From a virus: a DNA stretch of 38,214 bases. Made by a program: the position numbers and the translations under genes. The stretch spans positions 1 through 38,214 of the IMG/VR virus record IMGVR_UViG_3300035698_009224. One strand, given 5' to 3'. This document shows positions 13,758 to 22,104 of this stretch, in pieces; the first letter of the stretch is position 1; each line of letters opens with the position of its first letter. The notes under the pieces were generated by a model. It was given only the letters and a program-made list of their open reading frames with translations, was not told the DNA's origin and searched no databases.

Positions 13758-14695
13758 AAAATCAATTACAAGATTTAATGAGTTTAGCAAATAATCCATT
13801 TGCTGTTATTGCAAGTGATGGTATTGATTGGAGTGATGTAACTGAATATATAGATACTGGTTCGTATGTGCTTAATGCATTGCTTTCTGGTTCTATATAT
13901 GGTGGTTTAGCTTCAAATAAAAGATTAGCTATTGCTGGTGAAACATCTACAGGGAAAACTTTTGCGGCATTAACAATAGTAAAATTATTCTTGGATAAAT
14001 ATAAAGATGGATACGTTTGTTATTTTGATTCTGAATGTGCTGTAACATCTGATATGTTTTTTGAAAGAGGAATTGATGCAAGCCGTGTTGCTGTTTTTGA
14101 TGTTTCTACTATTGAAGCCATTAGATTTCAAACTAATGCGATAGTTGATGGCTATTTAAAGGTTCCAGAAAAAGACCGTAAGCGTTTTATGATTGTTATT
14201 GATTCATTAAGTCAATTATCAACTGATAGAGAAATTGCCACAGTTGAAAATGGTAAGAATAAAGCTGATATGGGTAACACACAAAAGCTCATTAAATCTA
14301 CTTTTAGAACATTATCAAGTAAATTAGGACGTGGTCATATACCTATGATTATAACTGCTCATACATACAAAGAAATGGGAGCATTGTTTCCTCGTAGTAT
14401 TATGGCAGGTGGATGTTTGGTTGCAGGACAAAAAATATATACAAAAACTGGTTTAAAGAGTATTGAAGATGTAAAGATTGGAGATATTGTTGAAACAATT
14501 GATGGTGAAGAAAAAGTTATAAACACATTTAGTTTTGATGATAGAGAAGTATATGAAATGAAATTAGCTGATGGATCAATTATAGAATGTACAGGTGAGC
14601 ATAAATTTATGGTTAAAGATTCTGTTTCTGGTGATTTTATTTGGAAAGAATTGAAAAATATTAATGAAAATGATATTTTATTGAAAAAAAGATAA
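13754..14695 (+). CDS. uvsX-N: UvsX recombinase N-part fused to N-half of a split intein
   Basis: Residues 1-220 are the N-terminal RecA-like core of T4-type UvsX: Walker A GETSTGKT (62-69), Walker B FMIVIDSLSQ near 145-154 and the end HTYKEMGALFPRSIMAGG. At Cys221 (codon 14414-14416) the recombinase stops and an intein begins: block A CLVAGQKIYTKTG, then IGDIVETIDGE, and block B GSIIECTGEHKFMV with the T-x-x-H. The frame ends 93 residues into the intein. The C-half is at 15889. Trans-splicing would restore a recombinase of 349 residues (T4 UvsX 391) that forms filaments on ssDNA. Confidence 0.94.
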   Translation: MKNQLQDLMSLANNPFAVIASDGIDWSDVTEYIDTGSYVLNALLSGSIYGGLASNKRLAIAGETSTGKTFAALTIVKLFLDKYKDGYVCYFDSECAVTSDMFFERGIDASRVAVFDVSTIEAIRFQTNAIVDGYLKVPEKDRKRFMIVIDSLSQLSTDREIATVENGKNKADMGNTQKLIKSTFRTLSSKLGRGHIPMIITAHTYKEMGALFPRSIMAGGCLVAGQKIYTKTGLKSIEDVKIGDIVETIDGEEKVINTFSFDDREVYEMKLADGSIIECTGEHKFMVKDSVSGDFIWKELKNINENDILLKKR

Positions 14696-14702
14696 AATAT
14701 TT

Positions 14703-14760
14703 ACCTCCAGACATAATTGTTTTTATAAATACTATTGTAAACAATATTTTGTCTGGAGGT
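14703..14760 (+). promoter_or_regulatory. RBS-hiding hairpin with a late-promoter consensus in its loop
   Basis: ACCTCCAGACA (14703-14713) pairs perfectly with TGTCTGGAGGT (14750-14760), and ATTGTTT (14716-14722) with AAACAAT (14739-14745). The 3' arm holds the GGAGG Shine-Dalgarno (14755-14759) of the endonuclease at 14766. The loop carries TATAAATACTATT (14724-14736), a full match to the T4 late-promoter consensus as I recall it. Read-through RNA would hide the RBS; RNA started from the loop would expose it. Confidence 0.7.
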
Positions 14761-14765
14761 ATTAA

Positions 14766-15920
14766 ATGGGATTGAAAGATTCATATAAATTTTGGATGAC
14801 AAAGAAATATAATGAATTAGATGCTAAAAAATTGGCTAAAGGTTTTCGTAAATGTCAAATTTGTAATAAATGGATAATAGAGGAAGATTTTTATAAATTT
14901 ACATCTTTAAAAATATGTTCATTAAAATGTTTTGAGCAACATAATAAACAAAAAGCTTTAAATTATAAAAATGCTGGTAAAAAAAATCTTGGACGTCAAT
15001 ATAATAATATTAAATATTGGATAAAAAAAGGTTATTTAAAAAAAGATGCTCAAGAAAAGGTTAGTGAATATTTGAATAATATAAAATTATCTAATAAATT
15101 GTGTATTGAATATTGGATAAAAAAAGGTTATTTAAAAAAAGATGCTCAAGAAAAGGTTAGTGAATTACAAAAAAGTAGAAGTATGCGAACTATTGAATAT
15201 TGGATAAAAAAAGGTTATTTAAAAAAAGATGCTCAAGAAAAGGTTAGTGAATTACAAAAATTATATGGTTTGCAATCACATAAAAATATATCTTCTATAG
15301 AAGAATTACGAAAAATACAACCATTTAGAATTGAATATTGGATTGACCGAGGATTTACATATAATGAATCAATTGATAAGGTAAAAGAAAATAATAAAAA
15401 ATATTCTGTTACTAAAAAAAATATGATGAAAAAATATGGAAAAATTGAAGGAATCAATCGATGGATGAAATGGTATAATAATCATGTAGAGCAAATGAAA
15501 AAATTAGGTCGTAAATATTGTGGAGCTCCATCAAAAATAGCAAATGAATTATTTGATTTATTACAATATGATGGAAATGTTTATTATGGAACATCTAAAA
15601 ACGAGTTTGGAAAATATATAAAGGATTATGGATATGTTAAGTATGATTTTGTTATAAGTGATATAAAATTATGTATTGAATTTCATGGTGATGTATGGCA
15701 CGCAAATCCTAAGAAATTTAAAGAAACAGATACTATGTTTTTTGGAAAAACAGTTAAAGAAATTAGAATACATGATAAAATAAAACAAAAATTCCTTGAA
15801 GATGATGGATTTTTATATATCGTTATTTGGGAAAATGATTATCGTAATAATAAAATAAAAATAAAAGATTATTTACAAGGAGTTATTAATGAAAGAAGTG
15901 CAAGTTTTATCGATTGTTAA
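14766..15920 (+). CDS. EDxHD (Vsr-like) homing endonuclease inside split uvsX
   Basis: A 384-residue protein. The N-terminus has a CxxC/CxxxC metal-knuckle pattern (CQICNKW, then ICSLKCFEQH). Residues about 80-210 contain four repeats of a YWIKKGYLKKDAQEKVSE-type module; three are encoded by an identical 54-nt sequence. The C-terminus is the nuclease: YDFVISDIKLCIEFHGDVWH, ANP, then KIKQKFLEDDGFLYIVIWEND, matching the Vsr-like fold of I-Bth0305I and the endonucleases of fractured phage genes. Its last 32 bases overlap the UvsX C-part. Confidence 0.86.
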   Translation: MGLKDSYKFWMTKKYNELDAKKLAKGFRKCQICNKWIIEEDFYKFTSLKICSLKCFEQHNKQKALNYKNAGKKNLGRQYNNIKYWIKKGYLKKDAQEKVSEYLNNIKLSNKLCIEYWIKKGYLKKDAQEKVSELQKSRSMRTIEYWIKKGYLKKDAQEKVSELQKLYGLQSHKNISSIEELRKIQPFRIEYWIDRGFTYNESIDKVKENNKKYSVTKKNMMKKYGKIEGINRWMKWYNNHVEQMKKLGRKYCGAPSKIANELFDLLQYDGNVYYGTSKNEFGKYIKDYGYVKYDFVISDIKLCIEFHGDVWHANPKKFKETDTMFFGKTVKEIRIHDKIKQKFLEDDGFLYIVIWENDYRNNKIKIKDYLQGVINERSASFIDC

Positions 15921-16395
15921 ATCAATAAAAAAGAAAAAGGTATATGATATAACTGTTGAAAATAAAGAACATTATATATTAGAAAATGATGTTGTTTCTC
16001 ATAATTCTGGCACATATTATTCTGGTGACATGATTGTATTTCTTTCAAAGTCTAAGATGAAAGATGGGAAGGAAGTTGTTGGAAATAATATTCGGTGTAC
16101 TTTAACAAAGGGTAGATTCACGAAAGAAAATAAGCAAGTTATTATTGGTCTTTCATATGATAAGGGGTTATTACGTTATCATGGACTTTTAACTCTTGCT
16201 GAAAAGTATGGTGTAATTAAGAAATTATCCACTAAATATAAATTCCCGCATATTGATGGGAAGGGTTCTTTTGAAAAACATATTTATGAAAATCCTGAAA
16301 AGTTTTTTACTAAAGAAATATTAGATAAAATTGATACATGTGCCGCGACAGAATTTTTATATGGTTCAGCATTAGAGGAAATTAATGAAGAATAA
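15889..16395 (+). CDS. uvsX-C: C-half of split intein fused to UvsX C-part
   Basis: Residues 1-39 are a C-intein: block F VYDITVENKEHYILEN and block G DVVSHN with the splice Asn39. Ser40 (codon 16006-16008) is the +1 nucleophile, opening the UvsX C-extein SGTYYSGDMIVFLSKS and continuing through RCTLTKGRFTKEN to the acidic C-terminus (129 residues). The ATG has AAGGAG at 15875-15883 and lies in the end of the endonuclease gene. It joins the N-part (13754-14695) in trans. Confidence 0.94.
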   Translation: MKEVQVLSIVKSIKKKKVYDITVENKEHYILENDVVSHNSGTYYSGDMIVFLSKSKMKDGKEVVGNNIRCTLTKGRFTKENKQVIIGLSYDKGLLRYHGLLTLAEKYGVIKKLSTKYKFPHIDGKGSFEKHIYENPEKFFTKEILDKIDTCAATEFLYGSALEEINEE

Positions 16396-17518
16396 ACTTT
16401 TAATTGATGGTCATTTTATAGGTAAACCAACAATAGCTTTGAAGGGTTTACCAAAAGAAATGTTTAATGTTAAATTTATTGATAGAGATACTGATAAATT
16501 AATTGGTGAGTGTGATATAACCGGGCAAGAATTTGCGGCCTATCCTCAAAGATGGTATACAAATTGGAGAATAGATATTACTCATATTAAAACAAATACG
16601 CTTGTTTATCGGCATGATTTTGACCCGGCCGGGAAATGGGTTTATATTTTAATTAATACTCCTGCTCTTGGTGATACTATTGCTTGGATGCCATATGTTG
16701 AAGAATATCAAAAGAAAAATAAATGTAAAGTTATTTGTGCAACTTCTTGGAATAAATTATTTGAAAAAGAATATCCTGATATTCATTTTATTACACCACA
16801 TAGACGTATAACGAATAATGATGTTTATGTTTCATATGTTACTGGTGCGGCCACAAAAGACATCCGTGTAAATCGTAGAGATTATAGAACTATACCATTG
16901 CAAGCATCTGTTTCTGATTGCCTTGGTATTGAATATAAAGAACAAAAACCCAGAATAACTATACCAAAAAGTAAAAGAAATATAAAGGGTAAATATGTTT
17001 GTATTTCTCAACACGGTTCAAAATTATGTAAGTGTTGGAATAATCCTACAGGGTGGCAAGAAACTGTTGATTATTTAAAATCACTTGGGTATAAAGTTGT
17101 TAATATATCAAAAGAAAAAGATACACCCAAACGCAATGAACCATTAAGAGGTTGTATTAATAAGACTGGTAATATTGATATAAATGATAGAATTGTTGAT
17201 TTGCATTATGCTGATATGTTTCTTGGTGTTGGTTCTGGTTTAGTATGGTTAGCTTGGGGTATAAATTGTCCTACTGTTTTAATATCTGGGTTTAGTACAC
17301 CAATTTGTGAAATGAGCCATGTTCCAGGAATACATGAAAGAATATATGCACCTGAAGGTGTTTGTGGTGGTTGTTTTAATGATACATTTATACATTATCA
17401 GAAAAATTTTTATGAATGGTGTCCAAAATTAAAAGATTTTGAATGTAGTAAAAAAATAACATTTGAGCATGTTAAAGAATCTATAGACCGAATTATTAAA
17501 CATAAGGATTTAAAGTAA
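16385..17518 (+). CDS. TibC-like O-heptosyltransferase (glycosyltransferase)
   Basis: A 377-residue protein resembling the autotransporter O-heptosyltransferase family (TibC/BAHT): an N-terminal beta domain (LLIDGHFIGKPTIALKG, NVKFIDRDT), then the heptosyltransferase core ALGDTIAWMPYVEEYQKKNK and ISQHGSKLCKCWNNPTGWQE, a GVGSGLVWLAWG nucleotide-sugar loop, and a cysteine cluster (CGGCFND, WCP, FECSKKI) like the family's iron finger. It would transfer a sugar from a nucleotide donor to protein or another target. Its place between uvsX and gp41 is unexpected. It overlaps UvsX-C by 11 bases. Confidence 0.8.
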   Translation: MKNKLLIDGHFIGKPTIALKGLPKEMFNVKFIDRDTDKLIGECDITGQEFAAYPQRWYTNWRIDITHIKTNTLVYRHDFDPAGKWVYILINTPALGDTIAWMPYVEEYQKKNKCKVICATSWNKLFEKEYPDIHFITPHRRITNNDVYVSYVTGAATKDIRVNRRDYRTIPLQASVSDCLGIEYKEQKPRITIPKSKRNIKGKYVCISQHGSKLCKCWNNPTGWQETVDYLKSLGYKVVNISKEKDTPKRNEPLRGCINKTGNIDINDRIVDLHYADMFLGVGSGLVWLAWGINCPTVLISGFSTPICEMSHVPGIHERIYAPEGVCGGCFNDTFIHYQKNFYEWCPKLKDFECSKKITFEHVKESIDRIIKHKDLK

Positions 17519-17826
17519 TGTCAAAAGAATATTCTTTTGTATCAAATAGTATAGATAATAGTGGAGCTTTAAAAATAATATCTGGTAAATATAATGGTCT
17601 TATATATTCATATGGTAAGGTTCAATTTATAAAGAATGGTAATAAAGAACAAATGCGTGTGGTTTTTGAATATAATGTATATAAAACTCCAGATGTTTTT
17701 GATGATGGTTGGGAAGATGGAGAGCTAATTGATTTCTTGGGTAAGATATTAATTGATGTAATGGATGATGAAATGAATGGTGGTAATATATGTAATTTTT
17801 TGAAAGATGGTACAACTAATGGGTAA
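17518..17826 (+). CDS. Phage protein of unknown function (102 aa)
   Basis: A 102-residue protein beginning in the stop of the glycosyltransferase (TAATG). The N-terminal half looks beta-rich ([32 protein letters not shown]), the C-terminal half acidic and helical ([20 protein letters not shown]). No family recognised. Its 3' end overlaps the next gene. Confidence 0.6.
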   Translation: MSKEYSFVSNSIDNSGALKIISGKYNGLIYSYGKVQFIKNGNKEQMRVVFEYNVYKTPDVFDDGWEDGELIDFLGKILIDVMDDEMNGGNICNFLKDGTTNG

Positions 17827-18100
17827 TGAATTTATAACAGATAATACATTATATAATCAGGTTTCTAATACAACACCCTTTAATGTTGAGGTTGTGGATA
17901 GGTCTAATGTTGTTTCAAGTATTTTATGTGAACCAGAACCCAAAGAACCTAAAGAAGTTAAAAACGATATAGTTAATGAAGATGATAAACTTGTTAATGG
18001 CCAGTTAGGTAAGGGAATTAGAGCAACAATAGGTAGAAATGAGCCTTGCCCTTGTAAGTCAGGAAAAAAATATAAAAAATGTTGTGGTAAAGTTTCATAA
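17807..18100 (+). CDS. SEC-C motif protein
   Basis: A 97-residue protein whose C-terminus is a SEC-C zinc-binding motif, [20 protein letters not shown] (about 76-95), as found at the end of SecA and in many small adaptors. The N-terminal 70 residues are unstructured-looking and acidic. ATG 17807 gives the longest form; ATG 17819 (beginning MGNEF) is equally possible because it overlaps the previous stop more closely. Likely a zinc-dependent protein- or nucleic-acid-binding peptide. Confidence 0.7.
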   Translation: MVQLMGNEFITDNTLYNQVSNTTPFNVEVVDRSNVVSSILCEPEPKEPKEVKNDIVNEDDKLVNGQLGKGIRATIGRNEPCPCKSGKKYKKCCGKVS

Positions 18101-18139
18101 GTGTTTATATAATAAAGAGTTAAAATATTTATTATTTAC

Positions 18140-18167
18140 TTGACAAACTTTAGGTATATGTTATAAT
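18140..18167 (+). promoter_or_regulatory. Sigma70-type promoter for the gp41 block
   Basis: TTGACA (18140-18145), 16-bp spacer, TATAAT (18162-18167). It shares TTGACAAA and the 16-bp spacing with the other strong promoters but not the GATTTCCC prefix. Confidence 0.86.
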
Positions 18168-18209
18168 ATATTTGTAAATAGAATAATGTAATTTTTAGGG
18201 CGGATTGAT

Positions 18210-18548
18210 ATGATAATTTATCTTAATGGTAATAAAGATGGTGTTTTTTATGACAAAGAAAGCAATTGGCAACCTGGCAGTAAATTGGCTATTAAATTTC
18301 AGTATAGTAAAAAAGATAATGGTTTAATTACTACTGAATGTGTAGTTTCGAGTATTGTTGAGGAAGATGGTACTGAATTTTCATGTGCTCCTTTATCAAT
18401 AGGTTATGCATACCAAAGCAAAAAAGATGCTCATTGTAAATCAATTGCAAGAAAGGTTGCATTAAAAAATGCTCTTGCTGTATTGAGTAAAGAAGATAGA
18501 ACTAAAATTTGGGAACAATATTTTAGTTATGTTAAATATTACAATTAA
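18210..18548 (+). CDS. Phage protein of unknown function (112 aa)
   Basis: The first gene after the promoter, with AGGGCGGA (18197-18204) as a strong ribosome-binding site. It starts MIIYLNGNKDGVFYDKESNW and has a central beta-rich part and a C-terminal helix rich in Lys and Ala (SKKDAHCKSIARKVALKNAL). No recognised family. Its position suggests an early role linked to replication. Confidence 0.65.
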   Translation: MIIYLNGNKDGVFYDKESNWQPGSKLAIKFQYSKKDNGLITTECVVSSIVEEDGTEFSCAPLSIGYAYQSKKDAHCKSIARKVALKNALAVLSKEDRTKIWEQYFSYVKYYN

Positions 18549-18590
18549 TTGTTTTGATTGAATTTGTGGTTTTTATGATGGGAATATATT

Positions 18591-18932
18591 ATGACAAAAT
18601 GTGCCGGTTTCGGTAAATCTTATTTTAGGACATCTGATGGTTGTATTGCTTGTAAAAAGAAAAACTTAAAACAATATAATAAATGTAAGATGGTTGTTTT
18701 AGCTTCTTTAGAACAACCAGAATATAAAGATAATGATGATGCGGTAAGAATGACATTAGATGATGAAGATTGGATATTTTATTGTAAAAAAATCATTAAA
18801 AGGATTCCAAATGTTATTGTAGAATTTGGACATTATTTAACAGCACCTAAGCGTGGTAGAAAAAAGAAAAAGAAAATTCAGTCTCCGGATTCAGGTACAA
18901 CGTATAGAGATTTATCTGAATATTTAAAATAA
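18591..18932 (+). CDS. Small cysteine-containing basic protein (113 aa)
   Basis: It begins MTKCAGFGKSYFRTSDGCIA and has cysteines at 4, 18, 21 and 32, a possible zinc site (C-x13-C-x2-C-x10-C), then a very basic KRGRKKKKK run near 92-100. This composition fits nucleic-acid binding. It lies immediately before the gp41 helicase gene. Function not identified. Confidence 0.6.
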   Translation: MTKCAGFGKSYFRTSDGCIACKKKNLKQYNKCKMVVLASLEQPEYKDNDDAVRMTLDDEDWIFYCKKIIKRIPNVIVEFGHYLTAPKRGRKKKKKIQSPDSGTTYRDLSEYLK

Positions 18933-18944
18933 TAAGGAATTTGA

Positions 18945-20351
18945 GTGGCAGAACAAATTGAATATATAATTTTAAGGTCGTTATTATATAATGATAATTA
19001 TGTTAAGGATGTTTTACCTTATTTAAAGCAAGAATATTTCATGGATAATGTTGAACGAAATATTTTCTTTAAAATAAAAGCATATATTGATACATATAAT
19101 AGTTTACCGACAAAAGATGCTATTGAACTTGCCGTAAATAACCAAAAAAATCTTAAACAAGATGAGTATGAAAAATCAATTGAATTATTAAATACTCTTG
19201 AATCCAAAAAAGATTTTAAAAACCATGAGGATTGGTTGAGGGATAGTACCGAGAAGTTTTGTAAAGAAAAAGCAATGTATAATGCTTTGATGGAGTCTGT
19301 ACAAATAGCTGATGGTAAATCTAAACAAAAAACACCACAAGCTATACCAGAAATTTTAGAAAATGCATTATCTGTTTCCTTTGAAACTAATATAGGACAT
19401 GATTGGTCAGCCGATGCAGAAGCCCGATGGGATAGCTATAATCTTAAAGAACAGGGTGTGCCATTTGATTTATCCTTTTTTAATAAAATAACAAAAGATG
19501 GATTTAAAAAGAAAACATTAAATGTATTTCTTGCCGGTACAGGAATAGGTAAAACTCTTGCAATGTGCCATATTGCCGCTCATGCAATGACAATAGGAAA
19601 ACAGGTTTTATATATTACATGTGAAATATCAGAAGAAAAAATAGCAGAACGAATTGATGCTAATTTGTTTAATGTTGATATTGAAGATATTGAATTGTTA
19701 CCAAGAAAATTATTCTTAGAAAAAATTGATAAAATCCGAAAAAAGGTACTTGGTAAGATAAAAATAAAAGAATACCCAACATCAACTGCCCATTGCGGAC
19801 ATTTTAAACATTTAATTAGAGAATTGAAATTAAAAAAATCATTTGTACCTGATATAATATTTATTGATTATATAAACATTTGTTGTTCAAGTAGGATTGC
19901 ATTAGGTGGGTCTGGTGGGACATATTCATATATTAAAGCTATCGCAGAGGAAATGCGAGGCCTTGCTGTAGAGTGTGATGTACCTGTTGTAACAGCAACA
20001 CAAACAAATAGAGTTGGTTTTGATAATTCGGATGTTGGCCTTGTTAATACTGCGGAATGCATTGAATCAAATAGTGTTTTATATAAAAAAACTGGTTTAG
20101 ATTATGAAAAAATAAAAATTAAAGATATAAAAGTTGGAGATGAAATAAAAGGTAGTTTTGGTGATGTTGTTGTTATGAAAAAACAAAAACCAGAAATTAA
20201 AAAAACATTTATAATTAAAACAAAAAATGGTAAATCGATACGAGTTAGCGAAAACCATAAATTTCCAACAATTTCTGGTAGAAAATCAATAAATGCTGGT
20301 TTGAAAATTGGGGATATTATAAATACTAATATACTCGGTAATATAGAATAA
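18945..20351 (+). CDS. 41-N: Replicative helicase gp41 N-part fused to N-half of a split intein
   Basis: GTG start. Residues 1-371 are a DnaB-type helicase like T4 gp41: N-terminal helical domain, Walker A AGTGIGKT (197-204), Walker B PDIIFIDYIN (302-311), and the VVTATQTNR segment. It ends ...VGLVNTAE, then Cys372 (codon 20058-20060) opens an intein: block A CIESNSVLYKKTG, IKVGDEIKG, and block B GKSIRVSENHKFPTI. Only 97 intein residues are present. The C-part starts at 21501. Trans-splicing would give 471 residues (T4 gp41 475). Confidence 0.93.
   Translation: MAEQIEYIILRSLLYNDNYVKDVLPYLKQEYFMDNVERNIFFKIKAYIDTYNSLPTKDAIELAVNNQKNLKQDEYEKSIELLNTLESKKDFKNHEDWLRDSTEKFCKEKAMYNALMESVQIADGKSKQKTPQAIPEILENALSVSFETNIGHDWSADAEARWDSYNLKEQGVPFDLSFFNKITKDGFKKKTLNVFLAGTGIGKTLAMCHIAAHAMTIGKQVLYITCEISEEKIAERIDANLFNVDIEDIELLPRKLFLEKIDKIRKKVLGKIKIKEYPTSTAHCGHFKHLIRELKLKKSFVPDIIFIDYINICCSSRIALGGSGGTYSYIKAIAEEMRGLAVECDVPVVTATQTNRVGFDNSDVGLVNTAECIESNSVLYKKTGLDYEKIKIKDIKVGDEIKGSFGDVVVMKKQKPEIKKTFIIKTKNGKSIRVSENHKFPTISGRKSINAGLKIGDIINTNILGNIE
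20318..20325 (+). promoter_or_regulatory. TATAAATA box before the gp41 endonuclease
   Basis: TATAAATACTAAT begins 66 bp before the endonuclease ATG, inside the end of the N-intein frame. Unlike at uvsX and rnl2, I see no strong hairpin over the RBS here. Confidence 0.35.
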
Positions 20352-20383
20352 CCAAACATCGTTGATTTTTAAAGAAATAAAAA

Positions 20384-21511
20384 ATGCCTAAATATAAAGT
20401 AAATTTTTCTGATTTATCACCTATTGATAAATTTAATAGAATATGTAAAAATAAATTTTTTGAAGATATTGATTGTAACTATTGGAGAAAAAATTATTTA
20501 GATATTAATGATACGGATATATTGATTAAAAATAAAAAATTTGTTTTGTCTATTTTATCAAAATTACCAAATCAACCTAATAAATCACAATTAATTAAAT
20601 TAGCCAGATTATATTTTTATTGTGATGAAGATTTTGTTGATTTATTTTTTAAAAAAATCGATAATACGTTAACCAAGGAAACATTTAAACTTAGATATGG
20701 TTTGATTAATGGTAAAAAATTATATGATAATTATATTATTAATTTAAAGAGCCGACCAAAAGCGAAAAATCATAACTCACCAATAATGATAAAATATTGG
20801 ATAGATAAAGGTTTTAATAAAACAGAAGCTAAAAATAAAATATCAATATTACAATCTCACCGGTGTAAAAAACGTAAAGATTATGTAATGAATAATAAAT
20901 TAAAATGGTGTATTAATTATTGGCTCAAAAGAGGATATACACTTAAAGAAGCAAAAATATTAATAAACCCATATATGTTGCAATGTAAGCAAGGATTAGA
21001 AGATTTTAAAAAAAGATATGGAGTTATTAAAGGAAAATTAAAATTTGACGAAATGATAGTCAAACGAAAAAATACTATTTTTGAAAGATATAATACACAT
21101 AATATTTTTACTTTATATCAAAAACAAGCGTCAAAGGAATCATTAAAAATATTTTTACCATTAATTCATTTAATTAAAAAAGAATATAATATTAAACAAA
21201 ATGATATTTGTATAGGAATTGATGGTAATAAAGAATTTATATTAGGTGGAAAATATTTTTATGATTTTGTTATTAAAAGTAAAAAAATAATAATCGAATT
21301 TAATGGTATTAATTGGCATCCTAAAAAATTAAATGATGAAAATTTTAATTGTCCTATATCTTTTATTGATAGTAATGAAAAATATAATTATGACAGGAAA
21401 AAAATAGAATATGCTGTTAATGAGGGATTTAAAGTTTTAGAAATATGGTCTGATTGTGAAAATAATTTTGATATTTGTGTTAATTTTTTAAAAGAGAATA
21501 ATGTTAAATAA
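20384..21511 (+). CDS. EDxHD (Vsr-like) homing endonuclease inside split gp41
   Basis: A 375-residue protein. The middle carries two modules related to those of the uvsX endonuclease (KYWIDKGFNKTEAKNKIS and NYWLKRGYTLKEAKILI). The C-terminus is the nuclease: YFYDFVIKSKKIIIEFNGIN, WHP, then YDRKKIEYAVNEGFKVLEIW, the Vsr-like arrangement. The N-terminal 120 residues are helical and not recognised. Sequence similarity to the uvsX endonuclease is moderate, so the two are old relatives rather than recent copies. It overlaps the gp41 C-part by 11 bases. Confidence 0.82.
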   Translation: MPKYKVNFSDLSPIDKFNRICKNKFFEDIDCNYWRKNYLDINDTDILIKNKKFVLSILSKLPNQPNKSQLIKLARLYFYCDEDFVDLFFKKIDNTLTKETFKLRYGLINGKKLYDNYIINLKSRPKAKNHNSPIMIKYWIDKGFNKTEAKNKISILQSHRCKKRKDYVMNNKLKWCINYWLKRGYTLKEAKILINPYMLQCKQGLEDFKKRYGVIKGKLKFDEMIVKRKNTIFERYNTHNIFTLYQKQASKESLKIFLPLIHLIKKEYNIKQNDICIGIDGNKEFILGGKYFYDFVIKSKKIIIEFNGINWHPKKLNDENFNCPISFIDSNEKYNYDRKKIEYAVNEGFKVLEIWSDCENNFDICVNFLKENNVK

Positions 21512-22061
21512 TGAATATTTTAAATATGCTGTTTATATGGTTGAAAATGAATTGCTTGATTGTAATGACCCATTTTTACTTGCGGAATTATTAGAAGATT
21601 TATATAATTATTTTGAAGAACGAAATAAAATATCAGATAATGAAATTTTCTATAATGATGAAATTATATCTATTACAGAAAATTGTAATGAAGAAACTAT
21701 TGATATTGTAGTTTCAGATGATAATTTATTTTATGCTAATGATATATTAACCAAAAATTCATTTGGATTACCTGCAACGGCAGATTTTATGGTTGCTTTA
21801 ATACAAACAGAAAATTTAGTAGCATTAGACCAGATATTAGTTAAACAATTAAAAAATCGTTATAGAGATAAATCAAAAGATAATAAATTTATTATAGGTA
21901 TGAAAACAAAATATATGAAATTATATGATGTTGAACCAAGTGCCCAAGGTTCTTTAGTTAATACAAATCAATTACCATCACAAATAGACGCTGGTGAAAA
22001 AGATTTTTATGCACAACAAAAACAAAAACAAAATGCAAAATTTGAGGGGTTTAAAATTTAG
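21501..22061 (+). CDS. 41-C: C-half of split intein fused to gp41 C-part
   Basis: Asn86 then Ser87 (codon 21759-21761) mark the splice site: TIDIVVSDDNLFYANDILTK, N, then the helicase C-extein SFGLPATADFMVALIQTENL (100 residues). Two oddities: the residue before Asn is Lys, not the usual His, and the intein part is 86 residues instead of about 40 because of an acidic, Tyr- and Glu-rich N-terminal extension (MLNNEYFKYAVYMVENELLD and on). The extension may help pair with the N-intein or be leftover of the intein middle. Confidence 0.92.
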   Translation: MLNNEYFKYAVYMVENELLDCNDPFLLAELLEDLYNYFEERNKISDNEIFYNDEIISITENCNEETIDIVVSDDNLFYANDILTKNSFGLPATADFMVALIQTENLVALDQILVKQLKNRYRDKSKDNKFIIGMKTKYMKLYDVEPSAQGSLVNTNQLPSQIDAGEKDFYAQQKQKQNAKFEGFKI

Positions 22062-22104
22062 CGTGTTCGCATTTAAATTTTTTATTTTGAAAGGAATTTA
22101 AGAT

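Noticed and set aside
15015-15251. CRISPR-like array from three 54-nt repeats
   Set aside because: Repeats are in frame inside one protein and unevenly spaced (96 and 87 bp); spacers code for the same protein.
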